Made by a program: the position numbers and the translations under genes | DNA from: Locusta migratoria | Taxonomy: Eukaryota; Arthropoda; Insecta; Orthoptera; Acrididae | Direction: 5' to 3' | DNA length: 64,000 nucleotides | Assembly: GCA_026315105.1 (NCBI GenBank) | Contig: CM048744.1 | Coordinates: 363,941,168-364,005,167, forward strand | Part shown: positions 1 to 10,579 of the stretch, one piece after another | Layout: every line of letters starts with the position of its first letter | Position numbering within the stretch: position 1 is the first letter of the stretch | The notes under the pieces: model-generated | Database searches by the model: none | What the model was told of the DNA's origin: nothing | Seen by the model: the letters and a program-made list of their open reading frames with translations, nothing else

Positions 1-1096
1 GGAGTAAATGGTGTTGGAATGGTGCATAGGGCAGGTTTTGCAACAGGGACGGTTACAAGGATAGGAGCCAGAAGGTAGTGAAGGTGGCTTGGGGATTTCA
101 TAGGGATGGACTAGGAGGTTACGGAGGTTAGGTGCCCGGAAGAAAGACACTCTCGGAGAAGTGGGGAGGATGTCATTATGGATGGATCTCATTTCAGGGC
201 AGGATCGAAGGAAGTCGTATCCTTGCTGGAGAGCCACATTCAGAGTCCGCTCCAGTCCCGGAAAGTATCCGGTGACAAGAGGGGCACTTCTGGGGTTCTG
301 TTGAAGGTTCTGAATTTGGGGGGATGAGGAAGTGGCTCTGGCAATTTGCTTCTGTACCAGATCAGGAAGATAGCTGCGGGATGTGAAAGCTGTCATTAGG
401 TTATTGGTGTATTGGTTCAGGGATTCAGGACTGGAGCAGACTCATTGCCACGAAGACCTAAGCTGTGGGGAAGGGAACGTTTGATGTGGAATGGATGGCA
501 GCTGTCATAATGCAGATACTGTTGTTTATTGGTAGGTTTGATGTGGACAGATGTGTGTAGTTGGCTGTTGGATAGATGGAGGTCGACATTGAGGAAGGTG
601 GCATGGGATTTGGAATAGGACTAGGTGAATTTGATGGGACCAAAGGAGTTGAGGTTGGAGAGGAAATTCTGGAGTTCTTCTTCACTGTGAGTCCAGATCA
701 TGAAGATGTCATCAATGAATCTATACCAAACTTTGGGTTGGCAGGCTGGGGTGTCCAGGAAGGCTTCCTCTAAGCGTCCCATAAATAAGTTTGCATACAA
801 GGGGGCCATCCTGGTCCCCATAACTGTTCCCTTTAGTTGTTGGTATGTCTGGCCCTCAAAAGTGAAGAAGTTGTGGGTTAGGATGAAGCTGGCTAGGGTA
901 TTAAGGACAGAGGTTTTAGGTAGGGAAGTGGGTGGTCGGTGTGAAAGGAAATATTCCATCGCAGCGAGGCCCTGGGCATGTGGGATATTTGGGTATAATG
1001 AAGTGGCATCGATGGTTACAAGGATGGTTTCAGGAGGTAACAGGCTGGGTAAGGATTTCAGGCGATCGAGGAAGTGGTTGGTGTCTTTAATGAAAT
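1..1096 (-). pseudogene. Penelope-like element A, RT C-terminal part, truncated by the window edge
   Basis: The minus strand encodes the later half of a Penelope-like reverse transcriptase: palm motif B (QLKGTVMGTRMAP) at about 790-830, catalytic motif C (YRFIDDIFMIW) at about 690-725, then the thumb and linker toward the Cys-rich region before the GIY-YIG nuclease, which lies off the left edge. Near 440-450 two bases are lost relative to the copies at 2960 and 7110, shifting the frame. Motif C is intact but the copy is dead. It ends on the right in an inverted piece of itself (separate entry). Compared by eye with copies B and C it is closely related, so the family amplified locally or recently. 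Confidence 0.85.
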
Positions 1097-1172
1097 CCTG
1101 AAATCCTTACCCAGCCTGTTACCTCCTGAAACCATCCTTGTAACCATCGATGCCACTTCCTTATACACAAAT
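987..1172. repeat. Inverted repeat (fold-back) made of Penelope RT sequence
   Basis: Arms 987-1062 and 1097-1172 are near-identical in opposite orientation around a 34-bp spacer. Both arms are the RT segment that encodes LLPPETILVTID. The right arm then changes into the LTR-like block at about 1175. Confidence 0.85.
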
Positions 1173-1174
1173 AG

Positions 1175-1455
1175 AAATTTCTACAATTGTCTGCCTAGGT
1201 GTGTTTGCATGTGGATATGTGTGAATGTGTGTGTATTTGTTTACCTTCCTTTTTGTCCCCTAAGGTAAGTCCTTCCACTCCTGGAATTGGAATGACCCCT
1301 TTTCCACTTCCTTAAAACCCGTATCCTTCCCTTTCTCCTCTCCTTCCTTCATCTTTTTCCTGAAGAAGCTGCCAGTGGTGACGAAAGCTTGAATGTTTGT
1401 GTGTTTTTATGTGTGTTTTATGTTTCTGTCGACAAGCCTGTACTTTAGGTAAGTC
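1175..1455 (+). repeat. Penelope LTR-like arm, subtype 1
   Basis: GT-rich stretch, then TTTGTTTACCTTCC, a splice-donor-like AAGGTAAGTCC, the CACTCCTGG...GGAATG segment, CTTCCTTAAAACCC, a hammerhead-like motif at 1360-1386, and an ending in CTGTACTTTAGGTAAGTC. The same order recurs at 1825-2100 (inverted), 5640-5912 and 50320-50580 (inverted). Confidence 0.8.
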
Positions 1456-1499
1456 AAAAATCTTTATTTTATACGTATTTTTCCCATTAGGAAAGTCTC

Positions 1500-1701
1500 C
1501 TTCGACTAGGTGTACTTGTGTCTGTGTGAATGTGTGGGTATGTGTGCATTTGTTTACCCTCCATTTTTCCCCCAAGGTAAGTCTTTCCGCTTCCGGGATT
1601 GGAATGGCTCCTTACCCCCTTCCTTAAAATCCTCATCATTTCCTTTCCCCTCTCCTTCCCTTCTGCCTGAAGAAGCAACTGGTTTGCGAAAGCTTGCGTT
1701 T

Positions 1702-1735
<34 letters not shown>

Positions 1736-1802
1736 GTGTGTGTGTGTGTGTATTCATTTATTTATTTGTGATGCTGTCACACCTGTGCTCCTTCGCCTGG
1801 TG
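1500..1802 (+). repeat. Penelope LTR-like arm, subtype 2
   Basis: Same layout as subtype 1 but ending in GCTCCTTCGCCTGGTGAGT. It contains the hammerhead-like motif at 1667-1691 and a (TG)n tract at 1703-1751. Related arms are at 4798-5092, 5930-6262 (inverted) and 7441-7778. Confidence 0.78.
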
Positions 1803-1819
1803 AGTAATCTTCATGAGAC

Positions 1820-2100
1820 CAGCTCGTCGATAGAAACAAATAAAATCACACACAAACACACCTACAAGCTTTCGCCACCACTGGCAGCTTCTTCAGGAAA
1901 AAGAAGAAAAAAGGGGAGGAAAAAGGGAAGGATATGGGTTTTAAGGAAGTGGAAAAGAAGTCATTCCAATCCCAGGAGTGGAAGGACTTACCTTAGGGGG
2001 AAAAAAAGGAAGGTAAACAAATACACACACACTCAGACATATCGAAACGCAAACACACCTAGACAGACATTTGTAAAAAGCAAAGAAGTTGGACAGAGAT
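1820..2100 (-). repeat. Penelope LTR-like arm, subtype 1, inverted
   Basis: Minus-strand copy of the subtype-1 arm, starting with GTCGATAGAAACA on the plus strand. Its hammerhead-like motif (1870-1896, minus) has CTGAAGA and GAAA separated by a stem with GCTGCC on one side and GGTGGC on the other. It leads directly into element B and forms the 3' arm of that copy. Confidence 0.78.
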
Positions 2101-4797
2101 ACCAATTGAGGCAGAGGCTCTGTCCACAGAACCAAGGCAAAGATGCTAAAGATGGTGGGCGAGAATTTGAGTTAGCGGAGATTGAGACCAGGTGGGCAAC
2201 GGGAGGAGAGAATAAGCTGAAGGGCAAGTTCCCATCTCTGGAGTTCTGAAAGGTTGGTGTCGGTGGGAAGTATCCAGATAACCCGGACGGTGTAACACTG
2301 CGCCAAGATGTGCTGGCCGTGCACCAAGGCATGTTTAGCCACAGGGTGATCCTCATTACCAACAAACACTGTCTGCTTGTGACCATTCATGACGAATGGA
2401 CAGTTTGTTGCTGGTCATTCCCACATAGAACGCTTCACAGTGCAGGCATGTCAGTTGGTAAATCACGTGGGTGCTGTCGCAAGTGGCTCTGCCCTTGATT
2501 GTGTACACCTTCCGGGTTACTGGACTGGAGTAAGTGGTGGTGGAAGGGTGCATAGGGCAGGTTTTACAATGGGGGTGGTTGCATGGGTAGGAGCCAGAGG
2601 GTAGGGAAGGTGATTTGGGGGTTTCATAGGGATAGACTAGGTGGTTACGAAGGTTAGGTGGACGGCAGAAAGACACTCTTGGTGGAGTGGGAGGATGTCA
2701 TTAAGGATGGATCTCATTTCGGTGCAGGATTTAAGTAAGTCGTATCCCTGATAGAGAGCCACATTCAGAGTCCGCTCCAGTCCCGGAAAGTATCCGGTGA
2801 CAAAAGGGGCACTTCTGGGATTCTTTGGTGGAAGGTTCTGGATTTGGAGGAATGAGGAGGTGGCTCTGGTAATTTGCTTCTGAACCAGATCAGAAGGATA
2901 GCTGCAGGATGTGAAAGCTGTTATTGGGGTACTGGTTCAGGGATTCGGGACTGGAGCAGACTCTTTTGCCACGAAGACCTAAGCTGTAGGGAAGGGAACG
3001 TTTGATATGGAATGGATGGCAGCTGTCATAATGGACGTACTGTTGTTTGTTGGTAGGTTTGATGTGGACAGATGTGTGAAGTTGACCATTGGACAGATGG
3101 AGGTCAACATCGAGGAACGTGGCATGGGATTTGGAATAGGACCAGGTGAATTTGATGGGACCAAAGGAGTTGAGGTTGGAGAGGAAATTTTGGAGTTCTT
3201 ATTCACTGTTAGTCCAGATCATGAAGATGTCATCAATGAATCTGTACCAAACTTTGGGTTGACAGGCTTGGGTATCCACGAAGGCTTCCTCTAAGCGTCC
3301 CATAAATAAGTTTGCGTACGAGGGGGACATCCTGGTTCCCATGGCTGTTCCCTTTAGTTGTTGGTATGTCTGGCCCTCAAAGGTGAAGAAGTTGTGGGTT
3401 AGGATGAAGCTGGCTAGGGTATTAAGGAAAGAGGTTTTAGGTAGGGAAGTGAGTGGTCGGCGTGAAAGGAAATACTCCATCGCAGCGAGGCCCTGGGCAT
3501 GTGAGATATTTGTGTATAAGGAAGTGACATCAATGGTTACAAGGATGGTTTCAGGAGGTAGCAGGCTGGGTAAGTATTTCAGGCGATCGAGGAAATGGTT
3601 GGTGTCTTTGATGAAGGATGGGAGACTGCACATGATGGGTTGAAGGTGTTGGTCTATGTAGGCAGAGATTCGTTCTGTGGGGGCTTGGTAAACGGCCACA
3701 ATTGGCCAGCCTGGATGATTAGGTTTGTGAATCTTAGGAAGTAGGTAGAAGGTAGGGGTGCGGGGTGTCGGTGGGGTCATGAGTTTGATGGACTCGGGTG
3801 AAAGGTTTTGTAGGGGGCCTAAGGATCTGAGAATTCCCTGAATCTCTGCCTGGACATCAGGAATGGGGGCGTCTTGACAGACTTTGTAGGTAGTATTGTC
3901 TGAAAGCTGGCGCAGTCCCTCAGCCACATACTCCCGCCGATCAAGTACCACGGTCGTGGATCCCTTGTCGGCAGGGAGAATGATGATGGAATGGTCAGCC
4001 TTCAGATCACGGATAGCTCGGGATTCAGCTGCGGTAATGTTGGGAGTAGGATTAAGGTTTTTCAGGAAGGACTGAGAGGCAAGGTTGGAAGTAAGGAATT
4101 CCTGGAAGGTTTGAAGGGGGTGATTTTGAGGGAGAGCGGGTGGGTCTCGCTGTGATGGAGGACGGAACTGTTCCAGGCAGGGTTCAATTTGAATGATGTC
4201 TTGGGGAACTGGATCATCAGGAGTAAGATTATTTTTCTTCGTGGCAAAGTGATATCTCCAGCCAAGGCTACGAGTATAGGATAGTAGGTCTTTGACAAGG
4301 GCTGTTTGGTTGAATTTGGAAGTGGGACTAAAGGTGAGGTCTTTGGATAGGACGGATTTTTCAGATTGGGAGAGAGGTTTAGAGGAGAAGTTGACTACTG
4401 ATTTGGGATGTTGTGGTTCAGGATTGTGTGGATTAGGATTGTGAGGTTTGGGGGGGAGTGGAGCTGGAAGTGGGAGATTGAGCAAATGGGAGAGACTGGG
4501 TTTCTGTGCAATAAGAGGAGCTTGTGGTTTATTGGAGAGGTTGTTGAGGGAGAGTGTATTGCCTTTCTGGAGGTGGGTGACCAGGAGTTTGGATAGTTTT
4601 TTGAGGTGGAGGCTGGCATGCTGTTCCAATTTGCGGTTGGCCTGTAAAAGGATGTTCTGAACTCTAGGTGTGGATGTGGAAGTGGAAAGGTTGAGGATTT
4701 TGATCAGGGATAGGAGTTGACAGGTGTGTACATTGGTGGAGTTGAGGTATAGGTTAAGGATAGGGCGGGTGAGGGCTGTGGATTGTTCTGTGACAGT
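2101..4797 (-). pseudogene. Penelope-like element B: near-full RT plus GIY-YIG endonuclease, broken
   Basis: This is the most complete Penelope-like coding region here, read right to left. An uninterrupted frame from about 4797 to 3199 has a Ser/Pro/Asn-rich N-terminus, PADKGSTTVVLDRREY, PKIHKP, RT motif A (TIDVTSLYTNI), motif B (QLKGTAMGTRMSPSYANLF) and motif C (YRFIDDIFMIW). A TAA stop follows motif C near 3199. The rest reads in shifted frames: thumb, a Cys/His cluster (CNHPHCKTCPMH) near 2560-2600, then the GIY-YIG nuclease (IYQLTCLHCEAFYVGMTSN) near 2430-2490, with its tail to about 2180. RT joined to a C-terminal GIY-YIG domain is diagnostic of Penelope-like elements, which prime on nicked DNA or chromosome ends. 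At least one nonsense codon and one or more frameshifts make this copy inactive. Confidence 0.9.
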
Positions 4798-5092
4798 TCT
4801 ACAGTATGTCTGCCTAAGTGTACGTGTGTCTGTGTAAATGTGTGGGTGTGTGTGCATTTGCTTACCCTCCATTTTTCCCCACGGTAAGTCTTTCCTGTCC
4901 CGGGATTGGAATGGCTCCTTACCCTCTTCCTTAAAACCCTCATCATTTCCTTTTCCCTCTCCTTCCCTTCTGCCTGATGAAGCAGCTAGGCTGTGAAAGC
5001 TAGCATTTATGTGTGTGTGTGTGTGTATTTATTTGTTGCTATCACTGCCTGTGCCCCTTCGCCTGGTAAGTGTACCTCATCTATTTTTTACG
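4798..5092 (+). repeat. Penelope LTR-like arm, subtype 2 (5' side of element B)
   Basis: GTATGTCTGCCTAAGTG start, donor-like ACGGTAAGTC, hammerhead-like motif at 4974-4998, (GT)n and the end CCTTCGCCTGGTAAGTG. It is oriented against the element's coding strand, so element B is flanked by inverted rather than direct arms. A short (TA)n run follows at 5126-5156. Confidence 0.78.
4974..4998 (+). ncRNA. Hammerhead-ribozyme-like motif
   Basis: CTGATGA (fits the hammerhead CUGANGA box), one extra A, a stem with GCAGC and GCTGT around a TAG loop, then GAAA. Hammerhead motifs are known in Penelope-like LTRs. A clear helix I and the UH cleavage site are not visible, so self-cleavage is unproven. Confidence 0.4.
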
Positions 5093-5120
5093 TATATTTT
5101 TCCTGTTAGGAATTTTTCCT

Positions 5121-5159
<39 letters not shown>

Positions 5160-5194
5160 GAAGGAGACCTTCTAGGTGGGAAAATGGTATAAAA

Positions 5195-5556
5195 TAAAGA
5201 TTTTTGACTTACCTAAAGTACAGGCTTGTCGATAGAAACACGAAACACACAAAAACACACAACCATTCGAGGTTTCGCCACCAGTGGTGGCTTCTTCGGG
5301 AAAAAGAGGAAGGAAGGAGAGGAGAAAGGGAAGGATACGGGTTTTAAGGAAGTGGAAAAGGAGCCATTCCAATCCCAGGAGTGGAAGGACTTACCTTAGG
5401 GGACAAAAAGGAAGGTAAACAAATACACACACACTCACACATATCCACATCCAAACACACCTAGGCAGACATTTGTGGCGAAAGCTCGAATGGTTGTGTG
5501 TTTTTGTGTGTTTCGTGTTTCTATCGACAAGCCTGTACTTTAGGTAAGTCAAAAAT

Positions 5557-5561
<5 letters not shown>
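5195..5561. repeat. Inverted-repeat block of Penelope arms
   Basis: Arms 5195-5279 and 5476-5561 match in opposite orientation (AAAGATTTTTGACTTACCTA against TAGGTAAGTCAAAAATCTTT). Between them is an inverted subtype-1 arm with a degenerate motif (5273-5299, minus: CCGAAGA, perfect 6-bp stem GCCACC/GGTGGC, GAAA). Confidence 0.82.

Positions 5562-5634
<73 letters not shown>
5559..5634. repeat. (TA)n microsatellite
   Basis: Uninterrupted AT dinucleotides for about 75 bp, sitting exactly at the break between two Penelope arms. Confidence 0.97.
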
Positions 5635-5638
<4 letters not shown>

Positions 5639-5639
5639 A

Positions 5640-5912
5640 AAAATGTCTGTCTAGGTGTATTTGCGATTTGATATGTCTGAGTGTGTGTGTATTTGTTTAC
5701 CTTCCTTTTTTTCCCTAAGGTAAGTCCCTCCACTCCTGGGATTGGAATGACTCCTTTTCCACTTCCTTAAAACCCATATCCTTCCCTATTTCCTCCCCTT
5801 TTTTCCTCTTTTTCCTGAAGAAGCTGCCAGTGGTGGCGAAAGCTTGTATGTGTGTTTGTGTGTGATTTTATTTGTTTCTATTGACGAGCCGGTCCTTTTG
5901 GTAAGTCATCTC
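5640..5912 (+). repeat. Penelope LTR-like arm, subtype 1
   Basis: Complete subtype-1 arm from the GTCTGTCTAGGTGT segment to GGTCCTTTTGGTAAGTC. Hammerhead-like motif at 5815-5841: CTGAAGA, A, stem GCTGCC/GGTGGC, GAAA. Confidence 0.78.
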
Positions 5913-5929
5913 TTTTCTATATATATGAA

Positions 5930-7778
5930 GTCCACTTACCAGACGAAGGAGCACAGGCAGCGATAGCAACAAATAAACACACAGACACACACACACACAA
6001 ACACAAGCTTTTGCAGCCTACCTGCTTCGTCAGGCAGAAGGGAATGAGAGGGAAAAGGAATTGATGAGAGTTTTAAGGGAGTGGATAAAGAGTCATTCCA
6101 ATCCCGGGACAGGAAAGACTTACCTTGGGGGGGGGGGGGAAAGGAGGGTAAACAAATGCACACACATTAACAAAAATGCAGGTACACTTAGGCAGACATA
6201 CTGTAGAACTGCAGAAAGCAAAGAAGTTAGAAGTTAGACAGAGATGCCACTTGAGGCAGAGGCTCTGTCCAGAGAACCGAGGCAAAGATGTTAAGATGGT
6301 GGGTGGGAATTCGAATTTAGTGGAGGTTGAGACCAAGTGGGCAACGGGAAGAGAGAATATACTGAAGGGCTAGTTCCCCTCTCCGGAGTTCTGCAGGATT
6401 GGTGTCTGGTGGGAAGTATCCAGATAACCCGGATGGTGTAACACTGTGACAAGATGTGCTGGTCGTGCCCCTAGGCGTGTTTAGCCACAGGGTGATCCTC
6501 ATTACCAACAAACACTGTCTGCCTGTGACCATTCATGCGAATGGACAGTTTGTTGCTGGTCATTCCCACATAGAACGCTTCACAGTGCAGGCATGTCCGT
6601 TGGTAAATCACGTGGGTGCTGTCGCAAGTGACTCTGCCCTTGATTGTTTACACCCTCCAGATTACGGGACTGGAGTAAGTGGTGGTGGAAGGGTGCATAG
6701 GGCAGGTTTTACAACGGGGGCGGTTACAAGGGTAGGAGCCAGAAGGTAGGGAAGGTGGTTTGGGGATTTCATAGGGATGGACTAGGAGGTTACGGAGGTT
6801 AGGTGTGTGGCGGAAAGACACTCTCAGAGGAGTGGGGAGGATGTCATTAAGGATGGATCTCATTTCGGGGCAGGATTTTAGGAAGTCGTATCCTTGCTGG
6901 AGAGCCACATTCAGAGTCCGCTCCAGTCCCGGAAAGTATCCGGTGACAAGAGGGGCACTTCTGGGGTTCAGTTGAAGGTTCTGAATTTGGGGGGATGAGG
7001 AAGTGGCTCTGGCAATTTGCTTCTGTACGAGATCAGGAGGATAGCTGCGGGATGTGAAGGCTGTTATCAGGTTATTGGTGTATTGGTTCAGGGATTCAGG
7101 ACTGGAGCAGACTCTTTTGCCACGAAGACCTAAGCTGTAGGGAAGGGAACGTTTGATGTGGAAAGGATGGCAGCTGTCATAATGCAGGTACTGTTGTTTA
7201 TTGGTAGGTTTGATGTGGACGGATGTGTGTAGTTGGCCGTTGGATAGATGGAGGTCGACATTGAGGAAAGTGGCATGGGATTTGGAATAGGACCAGGTGA
7301 ATTTGATGGGACCAAAGGAGTTGAGGTTGGAGAGGAAATTCTGGAGTTCTTCTTGACTGTGAGTCAAGATCATGAAGATGTCGTCAATGAATCTGTACCA
7401 AACTTTGGGTTGACAAGCTTGGGTGTCCAGAAAGGCTTCCTCTGCCTCAAGTGGCATCTCTGTCTAACTTCTAACTTCTTTGCTTTCTACAGTTCAACAG
7501 TATGTCTGCCTAAGTGTACTTGTGTCTGTGTAAATGTGTGGGTGTGTGTGTATTTGTTTACCCTCCTTTTTCCCCCCAAGGTAAGTCTTTCCTGTCCCGG
7601 GATTATGACTCCTTACCCACTCCCTTAAAACCCTCATCATTTCCTTTTCCCTCTCCTACCCTACTGCCTGACGAAGCAGCTAGGCTGCGAAAGCTTGCGT
7701 TTATGTGTGTGTGTGTCTGTGTGTTTATTTGTTGCTATCACTGGCTGTGCTCTTTCGCCTGGTAAGTGGACTTCATTT
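5930..7778 (-). mobile_element. Penelope-like element C flanked by inverted LTR-like arms
   Basis: A discrete unit: left arm about 5930-6262 and right arm about 7441-7778 are inverted copies over roughly 325 bp, ending in GAAGTCCACTTACC and GGTAAGTGGACTTC. TA-rich DNA lies on both sides, including a long (TA)n on the right. Between the arms the minus strand encodes only the C-terminal half of the element. From 7440 leftward these are motif C (YRFIDDIFMIL), thumb, LRGKRVCSSPESLNQY, TSRSYPPDLVQKQIA, the Cys cluster CNRPRCKTCPMH, then a frameshifted GIY-YIG tail to about 6320. RT motifs A and B are absent, so the copy is 5'-truncated at the arm junction. This frame (7457 to 6648) is open for about 269 codons, making it a young but defective copy. 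Confidence 0.85.
7668..7692 (+). ncRNA. Hammerhead-ribozyme-like motif
   Basis: CTGACGA, one A, a perfect 5-bp stem GCAGC/GCTGC with a TAG loop, then GAAA. The mate in the left arm (6009-6033, minus) has a GCAG/CTGC stem and AAAA instead of GAAA. The box and the paired stem are conserved between copies; helix I is not evident. Confidence 0.42.
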
Positions 7779-7788
7779 ATTTTTTTAC

Positions 7789-7789
<1 letters not shown>

Positions 7790-7862
<73 letters not shown>
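7790..7862. repeat. (TA)n microsatellite
   Basis: About 70 bp of pure TA between the right arm of element C and a LINE fragment. Confidence 0.97.
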
Positions 7863-7863
<1 letters not shown>

Positions 7864-8445
7864 TGAAAATGGGCATAGTAAGCTAATTTACTGAGATGTA
7901 AATAACCAAATTTTGCAATGACCTTGATAGCATAAGTAGCTGAACTCAAACGATTCAGCAGATCTTCAATGTGTTTCATCCAATTCAATCCCTCATCATG
8001 TAAACACCTAAAAATTTTGAATATTCTACCTTAGCTACAGATTTCTGTTCAAAGTCTAAATTTATTAATGGTGTCATGCCATTTACTGTATGAAAATGTA
8101 TATACTGGGTTTTATCAAAGTTTAATGGAGTCCATTTGTAGAGAACCACTTAATAATTTTCTGAAAGATATCATTTACAATTTCATCAGTTAATTTCTGT
8201 TTGTCAAACATGATAGCTATACTTGTATCATCAGCAAAATGAACCACCTTAGCATCATCATGAATGTAGAATGGTAAGTCATTAATATATATTAAGGATA
8301 GCAAAGGACCCACGACTGGACCTTGTGGGACACCATTTTTGATAACTCCCCAGTTAGAGGAATTAATTGTTTCTTCTATATCATGTGAACTGCTTATTTC
8401 AACTTTCTGCAGTCTCCCAGTTAAGTATGAGCTTCAATTATTTAT
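7863..8445 (-). pseudogene. Jockey-type LINE reverse transcriptase fragment
   Basis: Minus-strand frame with YLTGRLQKVEIS, NGVPQGPVVGPLLSLIYIND and FADDTSI, the standard order of jockey-clade RT motifs (B', then motif C FADD). It continues through WFSTNGLH and TQYIHFHT toward 7865. The catalytic FADD is intact, but frames break at about 8120 and near 8440. Both ends are truncated, the lower one by the (TA)n tract. Confidence 0.82.
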
Positions 8446-8469
8446 CATTATGTACTCCACAACCCTTAA

Positions 8470-9110
8470 TTGTCTCACTCCTAGTACCCTGTCACTGGGA
8501 TGGCCAAGCTGCAAGACCTGCTCAATATCCATGGGCCCAGCACTTCCCATTCCAGTCCTGTCATATGATTATCCAGTCCTGTTTAAAACCAAGTCACCCA
8601 TATCATTTACCATTTCTGGGCAATCACTTCACAGCTCTTTATATTGATATGATTACCAACCTGCTGTCCACTTTGATTAATGGCCATTGCCAAACAGAGG
8701 ACAGGAACTAAGGGGACCTCCCCATAGTACACCATGCTGCTCTGAATAGCAAGTTTGATTCCAGAGGCTATTTGGCATACTGGGCCACCTCAATCCTCCC
8801 ACCTACCACTAACTCTTTAACTTGGCTTCAACCAACAGTAACCTTATGTTTTCACACTCCCATCCAACAGCCCCTGCCCTCCTCCCAACTTGTCACCTCC
8901 CTCAATTCACATCCCTGTCCATCAGTTTTACTGCTATTTTTCTCCTTTCCAGCTCTGCCCTCTCACAGTCTCCCAAAACTGCATCCCACAGTCTTACCCA
9001 CCCTAGTTCCTGTGTGCTGTGTCAGGCAGAACTGATGTCTCTCCCATGCCATGTATCTCACCCCTTTCCCCTCCCTGGCCCACTCCAAATTTCACTATGA
9101 TGTAGCTGAC
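8470..9110 (+). repeat. Probable Penelope-like 3' remnant
   Basis: C-rich plus-strand text such as TACTGGGCCACCTCAATCCTCCCACCTACCACTAACTC resembles the post-GIY-YIG tail seen at 21880-21920 (ATCCTCCCCACAAACACCAA). No intact frame. Assigned by resemblance only. Confidence 0.4.
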
Positions 9111-9146
9111 ACTTGAAACACTTCGGCCATAGACAGCAGTCACATG

Positions 9147-9965
9147 TGCACGAGTTTTGTCTGTTGTTGTTGTTGTTGTTGTGGTCTTCAGTCCGGAGAC
9201 TGGTTTGATGCAGCTCTCCACAATACTGTATCCTGAGCAAGCCTCTTCATCTCCACATAAGAACAGCAACCTACATCTGTCTGAATCTGCTTACTGTATC
9301 CATCTCTTGGTCTTCCTCTGCGATTTTTACCCCCATACACTTCCCTCCAACGCTAAATTCACAATTCCTTGATGTCTAAGAATGTGTCCTACCAATCTAT
9401 CCCTTCTTTTAGTCAAGGTATGCCAGAAATTTCTTTTCTCCCCAATTCTGTTCAGTACCTCCTCATTATTTACGCGATCCACCCACCTAATCTTCAGCAT
9501 TCTTCTGTAGCACCATATTTCAAAAGCCTCAATCCTCTTCCTCTCCACATTGTTTATCGTCCCTGTCTCACTCCCATACAAGGCAACACTCCACACAAAT
9601 ACCTTCAGAAAGGACTTCCTTAGGCTTAAATCAATGTTCGATGTTAACAAATTTCTCTTTTTCAAGAACGCTTTTCTACCCATTGCCATTCTGCATTTTA
9701 TATACTCTGTACTGCGACCATCATTTGTTATTTTACTGCCCAAGTAACAAAACTCATCTACCTCCTTTATTGCTTCATTTCCCAATCTAATTCCTTCAGC
9801 ATCACCTGATTTTCTTACACTGCACTCCATTACCCTAGTTTTGCTCTTGTTAATGTTCATCTTATATGCACCTTTCAGCACACTGTCCATTCCGTTCAAT
9901 TGCTCTTCCAGGTCCTTTGCTGTCTCTTACAGAATTACTATGTCGTTGGCAAAACACAATGTTTT
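9147..9965 (-). pseudogene. RTE-type LINE, 3' half with (TTG)n tail
   Basis: Minus-strand frame 9899-9327 reads through the region after RT motif C: KTRVMECSV, FCYLGSKITNDG, ALYGSETGTINN, WVDRVNNEEVLNRI and GHILRH, typical of insect RTE-like LINEs. Just upstream motif C reads FANDI instead of FADDI and is followed by a stop (about 9930-9950), so catalysis is lost. The 3' end is the AGAGCTGCATCAAACCAG...CTCCGGACTGAAGACCAC segment followed by (CAA)n on the minus strand (seen as TTG repeats at 9163-9180). The same family recurs at 44380-45868, 48015-48100 and 61950-62190. Confidence 0.85.
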
Positions 9966-10443
9966 TAATTCTTTTGTCTGTATGATTGTATAAATGTCAT
10001 ATGTTACTAATGACATTACTCATTAAAACATAACAGCTTTTCAGAAGTCTGAAATTATTTTAATATCATGTGAGCATTTGTTTTTTAATGATTTTATAAC
10101 TCTATTAATTTCAGTGAAGGATGGTGACATTCCTTCTATGTGGTTTAAGTTTTGTGGAATGGCATTTTTAGGATAACATTTGCACTGTGTGTTGATTTTA
10201 ATGCACATACATTTATTTAATCAAATACACAGTGTGTTATAGATTTTGGACAAAATTAAGGTCATCATCTTGGGGGGGGGGGCTCCAAATGCCTCAAAAG
10301 TAAGAATTTTTTCTTGAGTAAACATGGCCTTTCTTGTTATGTTGCCTCCAAAACTATTTCTTTAGGTTATCCCGTGCCTCTAATCCTGGGGGAGGCCTCC
10401 AATCCAAATCTCAAAAGTTACTTTCCTAATAGTAATACCTGTA

Positions 10444-10536
10444 TTGCCAAGTGGTTGGGGGAGGGGTGGGGGGAGGGGCAGCTCATTTTCTTTTGCCGCT
10501 GCCCCAAGCCTCTGGCAGCCTTAGTCCACCACTGCT
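10444..10536 (-). repeat. Fragment of the hAT-like MITE found at 52277
   Basis: The minus strand reads CAGTGGTGGACTAAGGCTGCCAGAGGC followed by a G/C-rich segment, matching the left end of the element at 52277-52535. The other end is missing. Confidence 0.55.
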
Positions 10537-10579
10537 TGGCTGCCCCACATGTTGCAAATGTCCATAGTGTTTCAATTTT

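Noticed and set aside
1397..1803. Cys/Val-rich frames over GT tracts
   Set aside because: Translations of (GT)n and Penelope arms; not genes.
5559..7862. CRISPR-like or satellite array in the 5-8 kb region
   Set aside because: Repeats are dinucleotide tracts and inverted retroelement arms without regular spacers.
8822..9100. Pro/Ser/Leu-rich frames of up to 102 codons at 8339-9100
   Set aside because: Low-complexity C-rich text in repeat-derived DNA; overlapping frames equally open.
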